Below the pieces are notes generated by a model. The model did no database searches. It had not been told where the DNA came from and saw only the letters and a program-made list of their open reading frames with translations. This document shows positions 1 to 9,137 of a stretch of 64,000 nucleotides of DNA, piece after piece. A program made the position numbers and the translations under genes. Within the stretch, counting starts at the first letter, position 1. Every line of letters begins with the position of its first letter. Where the stretch lies: positions 124,001 to 188,000 of the forward strand of contig JADKAL010000004.1 in assembly GCA_016715325.1 (NCBI GenBank). Reading direction: 5' to 3'. The stretch is from Methylococcaceae bacterium. Its GTDB lineage: Bacteria; Pseudomonadota; Gammaproteobacteria; Methylococcales; Methylomonadaceae.

Positions 1-524
1 GCATTTTAACCGAAGCCTTGGCAAAACATGGCGCCGATGCGATGGGCATCGATCTTAGCGAAGATTTGATCGATGTCGCCGATTTACACGGCCTTGAGTC
101 GGGTATCAAGGTTCACTATCGAAAAATCAGCGCTGAAGATCTGGCAAGTCAACAGCCGGAGACGTTCGATCATGTCACCTGCATGGAAATGCTCGAGCAC
201 GTTCCCGATCCGGGGTCGATTATTCAAGCCTGCGCCACATTGGTAAAGCCGGGCGGGATGGTGTTTTTTTCAACGCTAAACCGCAAACCCAAAGCGTATT
301 TGCTAGCTATTGTTGCGGCCGAGCATATTTTGAGAATGCTACCAAAAGGAACGCACGATTATAAGACGTTCATAAAACCGTCGGAATTGTCCAAATCGGC
401 CCGTCATTGCGGCCTGTCGCTTCAGGGGATGGTCGGCATTGAATACAACCCTTTTACAAAGTTGTTTAGTGTCAGTAAAGACATCGATGTCAATTACATT
501 GCCGCTTTCAAACGTGAAAGTTAA
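1..524 (+). CDS. ubiG: UbiG, ubiquinone biosynthesis O-methyltransferase (5' end outside window)
   Basis: C-terminal part of the SAM-dependent methyltransferase that performs both O-methylations of ubiquinone synthesis in the cytoplasm. The open frame runs in from before base 1, so the start and the glycine-rich part of motif I are missing. Visible are the acidic end of motif I (GIDLSEDLIDVA), the family motif CMEMLEHVPDP (motif II region), VKPGGMVFFSTLNR (motif III) and the characteristic ending SKDIDVNYIAAFKRE. It stops at TAA 522-524. The yciK-like SDR follows 59 bp downstream on the same strand, an order common in gammaproteobacteria. Confidence 0.93.
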   Translation, partial: ILTEALAKHGADAMGIDLSEDLIDVADLHGLESGIKVHYRKISAEDLASQQPETFDHVTCMEMLEHVPDPGSIIQACATLVKPGGMVFFSTLNRKPKAYLLAIVAAEHILRMLPKGTHDYKTFIKPSELSKSARHCGLSLQGMVGIEYNPFTKLFSVSKDIDVNYIAAFKRES

Positions 525-583
525 TCAATAGCGGCTTTATAAAACGACCGATTCGCCATGTTTATTTTTAACTGTCTATCGAT

Positions 584-1312
584 ATGCCTTTAACTGACCA
601 TGTTATCTTAATTACCGGTGCAGGCGGCGGCTTGGGCGGCACGGCGGCGAAAGCACTGGCTGAAGCGGGCGCGCAAATCATCTTGCTGGATAAAAGCATA
701 CCGAAACTTGAAGCGGTGTACGATACAATCAAGTCGGCCGGTGCTCCCGAACCTATCATGTATCCGTTCGATTTAGCAGGCGCAAATGAGAACGACTATG
801 ACGAGCTTGCAGAAAAAATAGACGCAAAATACGGCACTCTGCATGGATTGTTGCATTCTGCTGCCGAATTCAGCGGTTTCACACCGCTAGCCGTGCAAGG
901 TTCTAAAGAGTGGGGACATACCCTGAATGTCAATCTGAATGCGCCTTTTATATTGTGCCGGGTCTTATTGCCGCTCCTTCAGAAAAATAATACTGCCTCG
1001 ATTGTTTTCACGTCGGATTCGTCTTCACGTTTACCCCGTGCCTATGCAGGCGCTTACGGCGTATCTAAAATCGCGCTTGAAGGCTTAGCGGTCATTCTGG
1101 CGGAAGAACTTGAATCCTTTAAAAAAATCAGGGTCAATATTTTGATTCCCGGTCCTGTCGACTCACCGCAAAGAAAGCGGGCTTTTCCGGCAGAAGACAA
1201 ACTAAAATTGCCCAAAATGGAATCTTTAGCGCCGGTCTATCGTTACCTCTTCAGCTCGAAGAGTATAGGCGTGACGGGGCAAATCATTGATGCTAGAACC
1301 TTTCATTTATAA
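584..1312 (+). CDS. yciK: YciK-like short-chain dehydrogenase/reductase
   Basis: 242-residue classical SDR of the YciK type. The cofactor-binding glycine motif is near the N-terminus (TGAGGGLG, about residues 11-18), the S-x-Y-x3-K catalytic region is seen as YAGAYGVSKIALEG, and a PG motif follows (LIPGPVDSP). The length is usual for the family. The substrate of YciK proteins is unknown. It lies between ubiG and sufT on the same strand; the gap to sufT is only 9 bp, so these two are probably co-transcribed. The ATG at 584 was chosen because the SDR fold starts directly after it. Confidence 0.88.
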   Translation: MPLTDHVILITGAGGGLGGTAAKALAEAGAQIILLDKSIPKLEAVYDTIKSAGAPEPIMYPFDLAGANENDYDELAEKIDAKYGTLHGLLHSAAEFSGFTPLAVQGSKEWGHTLNVNLNAPFILCRVLLPLLQKNNTASIVFTSDSSSRLPRAYAGAYGVSKIALEGLAVILAEELESFKKIRVNILIPGPVDSPQRKRAFPAEDKLKLPKMESLAPVYRYLFSSKSIGVTGQIIDARTFHL

Positions 1313-1321
1313 GTTACGATT

Positions 1322-1876
1322 ATGGCCGATAGAGAAGATGTTGTTTTAACCCGAGACGTTAACGTAATTACGGTGCCGGACGGCAACGCCGCAACCTTGA
1401 AAAAAGGCGAAATCGTTACCATTCATCAAGCCTTAGGCAATAACTATACGGTTGTCACCGAATACGGTCACATGGTGCGAATTGCCAATATCGATGCCGA
1501 TGCGTTAGGTAAGGAACATCACCAACTTCATACCTTAGTGTCCGACATAGGCGCAGAAGCGGTAGAACGAAATTGCTGGGAAGTTATGAAAACCGTCTAC
1601 GATCCTGAAATACCGGTCAACATAGTCGATCTGGGGCTTGTTTATCAGTGCCGTGTCGATCCTTCCTCCAGCAATCCTAAATTGAACGATGTCCATGTGG
1701 TTATGACGCTCACGGCGCCCGGCTGCGGAATGGGACCGGTTATTCAAGGCGATGTGGAAAAGTGTATCCGCGCTTTACCCGGTGTCGGCAAAGTCGAGGT
1801 AGAAATCGCACTCGATCCGCCTTGGTCACGGGATATGATGTCTGAAGTCGCCCAATTGCAATTAGGCTTGTTTTAA
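1322..1876 (+). CDS. sufT: SufT, Fe-S cluster maturation auxiliary protein (DUF59/MIP18 family)
   Basis: 184 residues. The first ~70 (LTRDVNVITVPDGN, KKGEIVTIHQALGN) form the N-terminal extension typical of SufT, and the rest is a DUF59/MIP18-like domain with YDPEIPVNIVDLGLVY and the Cys-containing TAPGCGMGP motif. Family members assist maturation of Fe-S proteins. No other suf genes are in view, so it is a detached copy. It follows the SDR by 9 bp and is followed by a hairpin that could end transcription from both sides. Confidence 0.88.
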   Translation: MADREDVVLTRDVNVITVPDGNAATLKKGEIVTIHQALGNNYTVVTEYGHMVRIANIDADALGKEHHQLHTLVSDIGAEAVERNCWEVMKTVYDPEIPVNIVDLGLVYQCRVDPSSSNPKLNDVHVVMTLTAPGCGMGPVIQGDVEKCIRALPGVGKVEVEIALDPPWSRDMMSEVAQLQLGLF

Positions 1877-1900
1877 GTTTTAGGGTCACTTAAAACAAAA

Positions 1901-1921
1901 AGGAGGCTACAGCGGCCTCCT
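1901..1921. terminator. Hairpin between convergent sufT and the 2107-2493 gene
   Basis: A 7-bp perfect stem, AGGAGGC at 1901-1907 pairing with GCCTCCT at 1915-1921, has a 7-base loop. Read on the minus strand it is followed at once by TTTTTGTTTTAAG, a good rho-independent terminator for the minus-strand gene. On the plus strand the tail is T-poor, so it would serve sufT less well. Confidence 0.7.
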
Positions 1922-2106
1922 CTAAAATCTACATACATGGAATATTAAATTAATTCCAATTTTCTGATCTTAATTAAATAACGCATATCTCGAAACCGTT
2001 ATCTATTTTTAGAGTATTCCTACACATCCTTGTGTCTTAGGGAATCCTATTGTTGTATTTATCGAAATTCCGTAAGGTTGAAACCAAATTCAGTTTTAAC
2101 TTGAAA

Positions 2107-2493
2107 TTAGATTAATGGTTTCAGATCGGCAAATGCTTTTTCAGCTGGCGGTAAAAATTCTGCTGCTGTTTTCAAGTCGCCTTCTTTTGCTGCTGTACGC
2201 GCTTTTTTCAGAATGTCGTTAGCTTTTGCACGTGCTCTATCAACCACGTCGTTAGCGTTAACTTCTTTACTGTAATCGGTACCTTGTTTGATAATTGCAT
2301 AGACATCTGCAGCGGGTTTTCCTTCTTGGATCGCCACTTCAGCTTTCTTGATTTGCCCAAGGACTAAGTCAATAGCATCCGCAGGTGCGTAAGCAGTTCT
2401 ACCTGGATCAACTTCTGCGAAAGCGACTGTCGAAAATGCACCCATTGATAGCGCTATTAGGGAAGATAATACGATTGTTTTTATGGTTTTCAT
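2107..2493 (-). CDS. Small secreted helical protein of unknown function
   Basis: 128 residues with a clear Sec signal peptide (MKTIKTIVLSSLIALSMGAFSTVAFA, likely cut after AFA). The mature ~100 residues are predicted all-helical, rich in Ala, Lys and Asp (VLGQIKKAEVAIQEGK, RARAKANDILKKARTAAKEGD), with no Cys, His or Trp, so heme or metal binding is unlikely. A good Shine-Dalgarno (GAGGATT) precedes the start on the minus strand. It is monocistronic with its own terminator. Family not recognised; a small periplasmic helical bundle is a structural guess. Confidence 0.75.
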   Translation of the reverse strand: MKTIKTIVLSSLIALSMGAFSTVAFAEVDPGRTAYAPADAIDLVLGQIKKAEVAIQEGKPAADVYAIIKQGTDYSKEVNANDVVDRARAKANDILKKARTAAKEGDLKTAAEFLPPAEKAFADLKPLI

Positions 2494-2616
2494 AATGGAC
2501 TAATCCTCAATTTGTATGTTGCATAGCATTGTTGCGGTCAAATTAAATAACCGGGCGGGATTCTATCATGTTTTGAAAAATTTCAATCCCTCTCGGATTA
2601 AATTTCATTCAATAAA

Positions 2617-2630
2617 TTGAGATAGATCAA
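2617..2630. promoter_or_regulatory. FNR/Crp-type dyad upstream of the metal block
   Basis: TTGAGATAGATCAA matches the FNR consensus TTGAT-N4-ATCAA at 9 of 10 defined positions. It lies in the divergent region between the small secreted gene (start 2493) and the HupE gene (start 2750), about 120 bp from either start, so it could serve either. Only the site is seen; regulator and effect are inferred. Confidence 0.4.
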
Positions 2631-2749
2631 AACGGCAACTCGAAAATTAAAATTTCGCTTGTAAGAAGCAATCTTTTGTTGTCATAATCGGATTGAATCT
2701 TAACTTTACCGTACGTCACGTCATCAGTTAATTTAAAACTAACGATCAA

Positions 2750-4165
2750 GTGCAAAAGAATAATAAAAAACCGGCACTATTCGAATTATCCCCTCAAAAA
2801 CTGCTAGCGGGCATTGGATTGATGGTCGTAATTACGCTGTCGGTCTTTAACTTCCCGGCAGCAATAAATTCCGACTGGAAATCGGGTTTTCACCACCCGC
2901 TTGAGGGCTGGGATCATCTTCTAACAATGATTACAGTCGGCATTTGGGCGGCTCAATTGAGAGGCCATGCGATTTGGCTATTACCGTTGGCTTTTGTCGG
3001 CGTAATGAGTTTAGGCGGCCTTGCAGGTGCTGCAGGACTCGCAATTCCCAGCGTCGAAGGCCTCATTCTGCTTTCCTGCGCCGTTTTCAGCATACTAATC
3101 ATTCGAAGAACTCGATTTAGCACCCAAGTCAGCGTCATGATCGTAGCGTTTTTCGCCTTTTTCCACGGTTTTGCGCATGGCCAGGAAATTTCCACATCCG
3201 CTAGTTTGATTTCCTATACCTTGGGCTTTGTGTTGGCTACGTTGCTCTTGCACGGCGCCGGTATCATTGTAGCAAAGCTGGTTGTATTGAGTATTACTTG
3301 CCTTGTGGCGATATTCTTTTCCAGCATGGCTCAAGCCAATCAATTTGATTCAAAGATAGGCTTAGGCAGTAAAAACGCTTCACACGTCAATATAGAGGTC
3401 CCAAGATTCTCAAGGAACTTGCAGGTAAAGAAAATCGGCCAGCGCAACTATGCGGCAACCCTATTTGCCCTTGCCGACCACCGCTTATGTCCGGACGATC
3501 ACCGTCAAGAAACTAACATTATTAATAGCGATTCGACCCGGCATACGGTAACGTATGATTTGACGAGTCGATATGGAAAATCATCGACTTCCACGATAGG
3601 TCATTTTCATTTTGGCTTGATTTTGAACAAAACGTTAGATCTTGCGGATGAAAGCTTGAGCCAAGACAGACGTTATTTTTATTCAGTTAACATTCACGAC
3701 AGTCGTATCGAATTTAAGCACTATTATCCCGATATAAACCATTCGCCTGGGAAGGATTTTCTCAGCAACGGCGTAGGACTCACCTCGCCGCCGGCATTTT
3801 CAGCAAATCGAGCTTTCCTGCACAACTCTTCGCTTTTCCGCCATACCCCAATTTCATCATTTGAAGCATATTATCTTCAAATGACCGTTGCCAACTTAAC
3901 TTTCGGCAATTGTTCTTATTGCAAAACTACTTTTAGCCCTGTAAATCGTTGCGCCATTCGTTATCGACTTAATACAGGAAACAACCTCCAGATTTCTGAA
4001 CGTTATAAACATAATTTCTCTGTTTATTTAACGTCCACCTCACTCATTTTTCATCCATACGGCTCGGCTTCTGCCGCAGCCTTCGACTTTGATCGGCTTC
4101 CTACTCGTAAAAGAGTCATCAAGAATCGAATTAACAACATCGCCGCCATTTATATACAAACTTAA
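2750..4165 (+). CDS. HupE/UreJ-like membrane protein with unrecognised C-terminal tail
   Basis: About 200 residues of HupE/UreJ-type membrane protein (Ni/Co permease-like family) followed by ~270 residues I do not recognise. The membrane part carries the His-rich family motifs SGFHHPLEGWDHLLTM and FFHGFAHGQE and several membrane segments. The last hydrophobic segment ends in FFSSMAQA, resembling a signal-peptidase site. The GTG start at 2750 was chosen because it aligns with the start of the next gene (QKNNKKPALFELSPQKLLAGIG against QHKIKNSITLSLRPQKRLQTLG); no convincing ribosome site is seen. The tail has few Cys, no repeat, and no resemblance to the TonB receptor that occupies this place in the neighbour. 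It may be a real domain or a diverged remnant. The gene ends 27 bp before the next. Confidence 0.7.
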   Translation: MQKNNKKPALFELSPQKLLAGIGLMVVITLSVFNFPAAINSDWKSGFHHPLEGWDHLLTMITVGIWAAQLRGHAIWLLPLAFVGVMSLGGLAGAAGLAIPSVEGLILLSCAVFSILIIRRTRFSTQVSVMIVAFFAFFHGFAHGQEISTSASLISYTLGFVLATLLLHGAGIIVAKLVVLSITCLVAIFFSSMAQANQFDSKIGLGSKNASHVNIEVPRFSRNLQVKKIGQRNYAATLFALADHRLCPDDHRQETNIINSDSTRHTVTYDLTSRYGKSSTSTIGHFHFGLILNKTLDLADESLSQDRRYFYSVNIHDSRIEFKHYYPDINHSPGKDFLSNGVGLTSPPAFSANRAFLHNSSLFRHTPISSFEAYYLQMTVANLTFGNCSYCKTTFSPVNRCAIRYRLNTGNNLQISERYKHNFSVYLTSTSLIFHPYGSASAAAFDFDRLPTRKRVIKNRINNIAAIYIQT

Positions 4166-4192
4166 CCCACTAACCAAACCATGAGAAGTTCC

Positions 4193-6903
4193 ATGCAACA
4201 CAAAATCAAAAATTCTATTACCTTGAGTTTGAGACCGCAAAAACGTTTACAGACTCTGGGTATTACAGTCTTGTTCTATTTATCAAGTTATAAATTTCCA
4301 GACCTATGGCTTGCGATTAACAGCGACTGGAATATGGGGTTTCATCACCCCTTCCAAGGTTTCGACCACATTATCACGATGGTTGCGGTCGGTATCTGGG
4401 CGGCGCAAATGCGCGGCAAAGCCGTTTGGATGCTGCCGTTAACCTTTGTCAGCGTAATGACGCTGGGAGGCTTGACCGGTGCGGCTACCGATTTACCCAG
4501 CGCCGAAATAATCGTTCTTTTATCCGGTCTTGTTTTTTCCGGCTTTATCGCCCGCAAGGTTCGTTTCAGTACACGTCTCAATATTTTGATCGTGGCTTTT
4601 TTCGCTTTTTTTCACGGTTTTGCTCACGGCCAAGAGATTTCGGCTTCAGCCAGTCTGGTTTCTTACACGTTCGGATTTGTAATCGCAACATTGATTCTGC
4701 ACGGCGCAGGCATTTTAACGTCACGTTTTCTGCCGTTAATTTTTGCCTTTTTTATCGGTAGCACCGCTCATGCGACTGAACCTGAAACCGGTAGCATCGA
4801 AGTCACCAATGAAACCACTGAAATTAGTGAGTCCAAATCCGATAAAGATGCGATAAATCTTGAAGACATGACGATTGTCGAACGCGCCGATTCCCAGGTT
4901 GGGATCGCCGACAGCGCCTCGCAAGGTAATATCGGGCAAGCACAGTTGAAATATCGTCCCTTAAGCCGACCGGCGGAAATTTTAGAAACCGTTCCCGGCC
5001 TGATTGCCACCCAACACAGCGGCGAAGGCAAAGCCAACCAGTATTTCCTGCGCGGGTTCAATCTCGATCACGGCACCGATTTTTTAACCCAGATCGAAGG
5101 CGTTCCGGTTAACCAATTGTCGCATTCGCACGGTCAGGGCTGGACCGACACCAACTTTCTGATCCCCGAACTGGTTGAAACCCTGGATTACAAAAAAGGC
5201 AACCATTATGCCGAAAACGGCGATTTTTCCAGTACCGGTTCTGCCAATATCCGTTATTTCAATAGCTTGACCGACACTATCGTCAAATATACCGGTGGCA
5301 GCTTCGATTACCACCGCGGTTTAGTTGCAGGCTCCCAAAAAATAGGCGACGGTAACTTTTTATACGCCGGAGAAACCGTTCACAATAACGGTCCTTGGAC
5401 TATCGGCAACGAATACTGGAAGTTCAACGGCGTACTTCGTTATAGCGAAGAATTCGAAGACCACGGCTGGAGTGTAACCGGTATGGCGATGAAATCGGAC
5501 TGGAACTCTACCGACCAAGTCCCACTAGGCGCGGTACAAAGCGGCTTGATCGGTCGATTCGATGCACTCGACCCGACCGACGGCGGTGATAGCCAACGCT
5601 ATAGCTTAACCGGTGAATGGCATCGTCAGGATTCGGAAAGTGAAACTAAACTGATGGCTTACGGCGTTTATTCCAAACTTAATTTATTTTCAAATTTCAC
5701 CTATTTCCTCGACAATCCTCCCGGATTTCCCACTGATCCGAATGGTTGTCGAAACCCTAATCCTGATGGTAAATGCGGAGATCAATTCGGTCAACCTGAT
5801 GACCGCTGGACTAGCGGTTTTAAAGGCCACCACACCATATTTCACAAACTTGGCGATGCTGATTCGGAAACAACCTTCGGCTTACAAATTCGCAACGACA
5901 ATATCCAAAACGGCCTTACCAAAACCAAGGGTCAGGTGCAATACGGCATCACTCGACAAGATAATATTTGGGTAACATCAATTAGCCCGTATGCAGAAAA
6001 CAAAACCCGCTGGAACGACTGGTTTCGTACCAGCTTGGGTGTCCGCTTCGATGGTTTTCGATTCGATGTCAGTAAAAGCAATCAACCCCTGAATGCTAAT
6101 GAAACCTATGACGGCTTAGTCAGCCCCAAACTCGGCCTAGTATTCGGCCCGTGGGCAGATACCGAATTTTATCTAAATGGCGGTTTGGGTTACCACAGCA
6201 ATGATGCCCGCGGCATAAATACTACGGTAAACCCGGTTAACGGTGGTCTATTAGACGATGAAGGCAATCCCATCACTCCCGCAGATCCGTTGGTACGTAC
6301 CTACAGCGCTGAAATCGGTACGCGCACCACTTGGGTTAAAGGCTTGCAGAGCACCTTGGCGATTTGGTGGTTAGACATTGATTCAGAGTTACTATTTGTC
6401 GGTGATGCCGGTACGACAGCCGCTAGCCGCCCTAGCCGGAGGTACGGTCTTGAGTTTAACAACTATTATTCGCCAACAGATTGGTTAACTTTTGATGCCG
6501 ATCTAAGTTTCTCTCATGCCCGCTTTAGAAACAACGATCCTGTAGAAGGTAATCATATTCCAAACTCTGTCGAAACCGTCATCGCTGCAGGCGCAACCTT
6601 CCATGACGTTTGGGGAGGATTTTTCGGCGGCCCGCGCTTGCGTTTTTTGGTCCCCGCACATTGGATGACACGGGTGCTAAACGCTCGCAATCAACTTTAC
6701 TGGTTTCCGGCACAATTGGTTACGAAGTCAATAAAAATCTCAGCTTCCAAGCGGAAGTGTATAATATTTTGGATCGCGAAGACGACGGGATAACCTATTT
6801 TTACGAATCCAGACCAACACCTAACGGTGACCCAAATAACGACTTCCACTTCCATCCCGTCGAACCCGTCAGTTTCCGAATGGGTTTTACCGCAAAATTC
6901 TAA
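4193..6903 (+). CDS. HupE/UreJ-TonB-dependent receptor fusion (frameshifted near the 3' end)
   Basis: Residues 1-194 are a HupE/UreJ-type multi-span membrane domain (MGFHHPFQGFDHIITM; FFHGFAHGQE) very similar to the preceding gene. The last hydrophobic segment runs into GSTAHA followed by TEPETG, which looks like a signal-peptidase I site at about residue 194 (base 4774). A complete TonB-dependent outer-membrane receptor follows: a TonB-box-like stretch (EDMTIVERA), the plug (RPAEILETVPGLIATQHSGEG, YFLRGFNLDHGTDF, a His-containing QLSHSHGQGW) and the beta-barrel. The frame breaks at the T-run 6643-6648. Adding one T joins RLRF to FGPRTLDDTGAK and restores the usual barrel ending (FRMGFTAKF, final Phe) at 6903. 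Start 4193 aligns with the upstream paralog; 4181 is an alternative. Role inferred: metal or metallophore import. Confidence 0.82.
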
Positions 6904-6922
6904 TCTTACCTAGAGTAAGACT

Positions 6923-6948
6923 GCGGACATTCTACAAAGGATGTCCGC
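6923..6948 (+). terminator. Hairpin after the TonB receptor gene
   Basis: GCGGACAT at 6923-6930 pairs with ATGTCCGC at 6941-6948 around a 10-base loop, 20 bp after the receptor stop. The downstream tract (GTTAAATTCT) is only weakly T-rich, so it may act as a terminator or mRNA stabiliser. Confidence 0.45.
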
Positions 6949-7029
6949 GTTAAATTCTAACTTGAAATTATCTGAGTGTTATTCAAAGATTACTATTTGC
7001 TAGAGTTCACATCAAAAGTAAACTATAGA

Positions 7030-7150
7030 TTCGGTCTTTAAATGTTTAAAAGAGGTCGGCTCCCTTCGACTCCGCTCAGGGAACGCATCGATTGCGTTCC
7101 CTGAGCGGAGTCGAAGGGAAATTATGACTTCATAAGGCCAGTTCAATAAT
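7030..7150. repeat. Palindromic REP/MITE-like element, copy 1
   Basis: A 26-bp perfect inverted repeat (7062-7087 with 7093-7118; arms begin CCCTTCGACTCCGCTCAGGG) forms a long hairpin. The flanks TTCGGTCTTTAAATGTTT (7031 on) and ATGACTTCATAAGGCC (7124 on) match the flanks of the element at 42511-42626, so the unit is larger than the hairpin. It lies between the receptor and the thioredoxin-like gene. Confidence 0.7.
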
Positions 7151-7189
7151 GACATTATCTGTACTTTCCAGCACATTCGAGAATCGATC

Positions 7190-7681
7190 ATGCCCCGCTT
7201 AATTATAATCATTTTATGCTATCTCTTTAATAGCCTTCTAGCTCAATCCGTTAAGGCAGAACCAGCCGATTTAAAATCTTTTGTCACCGGCAGTTATCGG
7301 CAATTACTGGAAAGCAATGCAAAAAAGCCGTTCATGCTGATTATATGGTCGATCACCTGTTCCTCTTGTTTGAAAGATATGGCCTTGCTGAATAAAATGC
7401 ACAAAGCGAATCCTAACGTTAAGATGATCATGCTATCGACAGACGATTCGTCAGCTACAGAACAGGCGCAACAAATTCTGGCAAAAAACGAACTAAGCGG
7501 TCTTGAAAACTGGATTTTTGCCGACGAAAATCCGCAAAAATTACGCTATGAAATCGATCCCAAATGGTACGGTGAATTGCCGAGAACGTATTTTTTGAAC
7601 AAAAGTCATGAGCGCGAAGGCGTAAGCGGCGTGCTGTCTCGAGAAGACTATGAAACGATGTTCAAGAAAATTCTGAATTAA
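7190..7681 (+). CDS. Periplasmic thioredoxin-like (TlpA-type) protein
   Basis: 163 residues: N-terminal signal sequence (hydrophobic LIIIILCYLFNSLLAQSVKA), then a thioredoxin fold with the redox motif WSITCSSCLKDM. The CSSC pair sits near residues 63-66, followed by LPRTYFLNK, the cis-Pro region. Such proteins act in the periplasm as thiol oxidoreductases or keep metal-site cysteines reduced. It is 4 bp from the BNR lipoprotein gene, which carries a CxCC cluster, so that protein is a plausible partner (inference). Confidence 0.85.
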   Translation: MPRLIIIILCYLFNSLLAQSVKAEPADLKSFVTGSYRQLLESNAKKPFMLIIWSITCSSCLKDMALLNKMHKANPNVKMIMLSTDDSSATEQAQQILAKNELSGLENWIFADENPQKLRYEIDPKWYGELPRTYFLNKSHEREGVSGVLSREDYETMFKKILN

Positions 7682-7741
7682 ATTATGTTTTTAGATGTTT
7701 TGAATAACTATCGATCCGATCTATTTATAAACGCCTCTACT

Positions 7742-8980
7742 ATGGTAATTAATCGGATCAATAGACTTTTACCCGCAATCGGACTATGCATTATTACCCT
7801 TGCAAGCGGCTGTTCTAACCGATCACTCTCCATTCCTAACGAAACCACGGCGGATTCGTCGAATAAATCTTCTTATTCCTCATCGACTTTCGGATTTTAC
7901 GACTTATCCTCTTTCGACGTTTATACCGACGACACTACCGTTCACCTTTTACTGGCGGGTAAATCTTCAGCAAAAGATAAGCATATAAAATTACGCTATT
8001 CCCGTTCCGACGACGGCGGACTTACCTGGAAGGAAACCGTCGACCTAAGTACGCTTCCTGTCGCCATCGCTAGCCGTGGAAACGACGTTCAGATTGCTGC
8101 GAAAGATAATCAGGTCCTCGCCGTCTGGCAAACGTCCGGCGAACTGCCCGGCATGGGCCCCATGACCAGCGCCTATTCCAGCGATAACGGACAGACGTGG
8201 ACTTTGGGCAAGAATCCGGCGGCTAATAATGCTGGAGACCAATCGCATCTCGATATCGCTGCCGACGATAAAGGACGGTTTCATGTTGTCTGGCTGGAAG
8301 ACCCTGAAGAAAACGGTTACCAAAGCTTGCGTTATACAACATCCGAAGATCACGGAATTAACTGGAGCAACGCGCGAACCTTAGATGATTCGACCTGTTC
8401 CTGTTGCTGGAATACGTTGGTCTTATCGCCTGAAAATGACTTGAATATCTTGTACCGGGACATGAATCCGCGCGATATGGCGCTGCTTCAATCGACCGAC
8501 AAAGGAAAGACTTGGAATCAAGCAAGCACAGTCGGCGATTTCGGCTGGCAATTCGACGGCTGTCCGCATGTCGGCGGCAGCTTGGCTTACGGTGGAAAAG
8601 ATCGTCCTGAGGAATTATTCAGCTTGGTATGGACCGGACTCGATACTAAAGCGGGACTTTATTTTTTAGCGTCGAACGACCGGGGCAAAAGCTGGACTTC
8701 GCCATTGAAAGTCGGTAACACGGCAATACACGCCGATATAGCCGTACACGGCGGAAAAATAGCTGCGCTTTGGGACGAAATGGAGCCTGAAGGCTCCAGT
8801 CTCTTTTACGCCCATTCCGAGATCGACGGTCGCTCTCTTTCCTCAGCTAAACGATTGACAAAAGCCGCCAACGCAGCGACTCACCCGAGATTAGCTGTGA
8901 CGGAACGCGGACTGTTAGCAATCTGGACCGAAAAGCCCAGTAAACAACCGGGCCGATTGGCTTGGCAAATACAGGATTAA
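7742..8980 (+). CDS. BNR/sialidase-like beta-propeller lipoprotein with CxCC motif
   Basis: ATG 7742 is preferred over 7685 because it gives a lipoprotein signal (MVINRINRLLPAIGLCIITLASGC). The mature part is built of BNR/Asp-box blades (SRSDDGGLTWKE, YSSDNGQTWTLG, SEDHGINWSN, STDKGKTWNQ, SNDRGKSWTS), indicating a six-bladed propeller as in sialidases and photosystem-type assembly factors. An unusual cluster SCSCCW-type (Cys codons at 8396, 8402 and 8405) and a later DGCPH suggest a bound metal or disulfides. No sialidase arginine triad is obvious, so glycosidase activity is doubtful. The context (thioredoxin-like, CopC, HupE, TonB receptor) argues for metal delivery or cofactor insertion. 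Confidence 0.75.
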   Translation: MVINRINRLLPAIGLCIITLASGCSNRSLSIPNETTADSSNKSSYSSSTFGFYDLSSFDVYTDDTTVHLLLAGKSSAKDKHIKLRYSRSDDGGLTWKETVDLSTLPVAIASRGNDVQIAAKDNQVLAVWQTSGELPGMGPMTSAYSSDNGQTWTLGKNPAANNAGDQSHLDIAADDKGRFHVVWLEDPEENGYQSLRYTTSEDHGINWSNARTLDDSTCSCCWNTLVLSPENDLNILYRDMNPRDMALLQSTDKGKTWNQASTVGDFGWQFDGCPHVGGSLAYGGKDRPEELFSLVWTGLDTKAGLYFLASNDRGKSWTSPLKVGNTAIHADIAVHGGKIAALWDEMEPEGSSLFYAHSEIDGRSLSSAKRLTKAANAATHPRLAVTERGLLAIWTEKPSKQPGRLAWQIQD

Positions 8981-9137
8981 AAACTCAGTAATCGGTGTTA
9001 GCAAGACCTATTAAACTCAGGCAAAGAAGCTTTAACTTAAGCATCAAACCTAAGATTTGCTGACCCTCTCGCGTTATCGGATATATAATGTCGACCGGTT
9101 AACAACTTACCCAATTGATTTTTCAGGTGCTGAATTT

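Noticed and set aside
2494..2749. Cobalamin or nickel riboswitch before the HupE block
   Set aside because: No B12-box or NiCo four-way junction motif could be recognised; only the FNR-like dyad was found.
3095..3343. Minus-strand open frame inside the first HupE gene
   Set aside because: Lies opposite a well-supported membrane domain; product has no family features.
9057..9137. Longer N-terminus for CopC
   Set aside because: Would place 27 non-family residues before a clean signal peptide that starts at ATG 9138.
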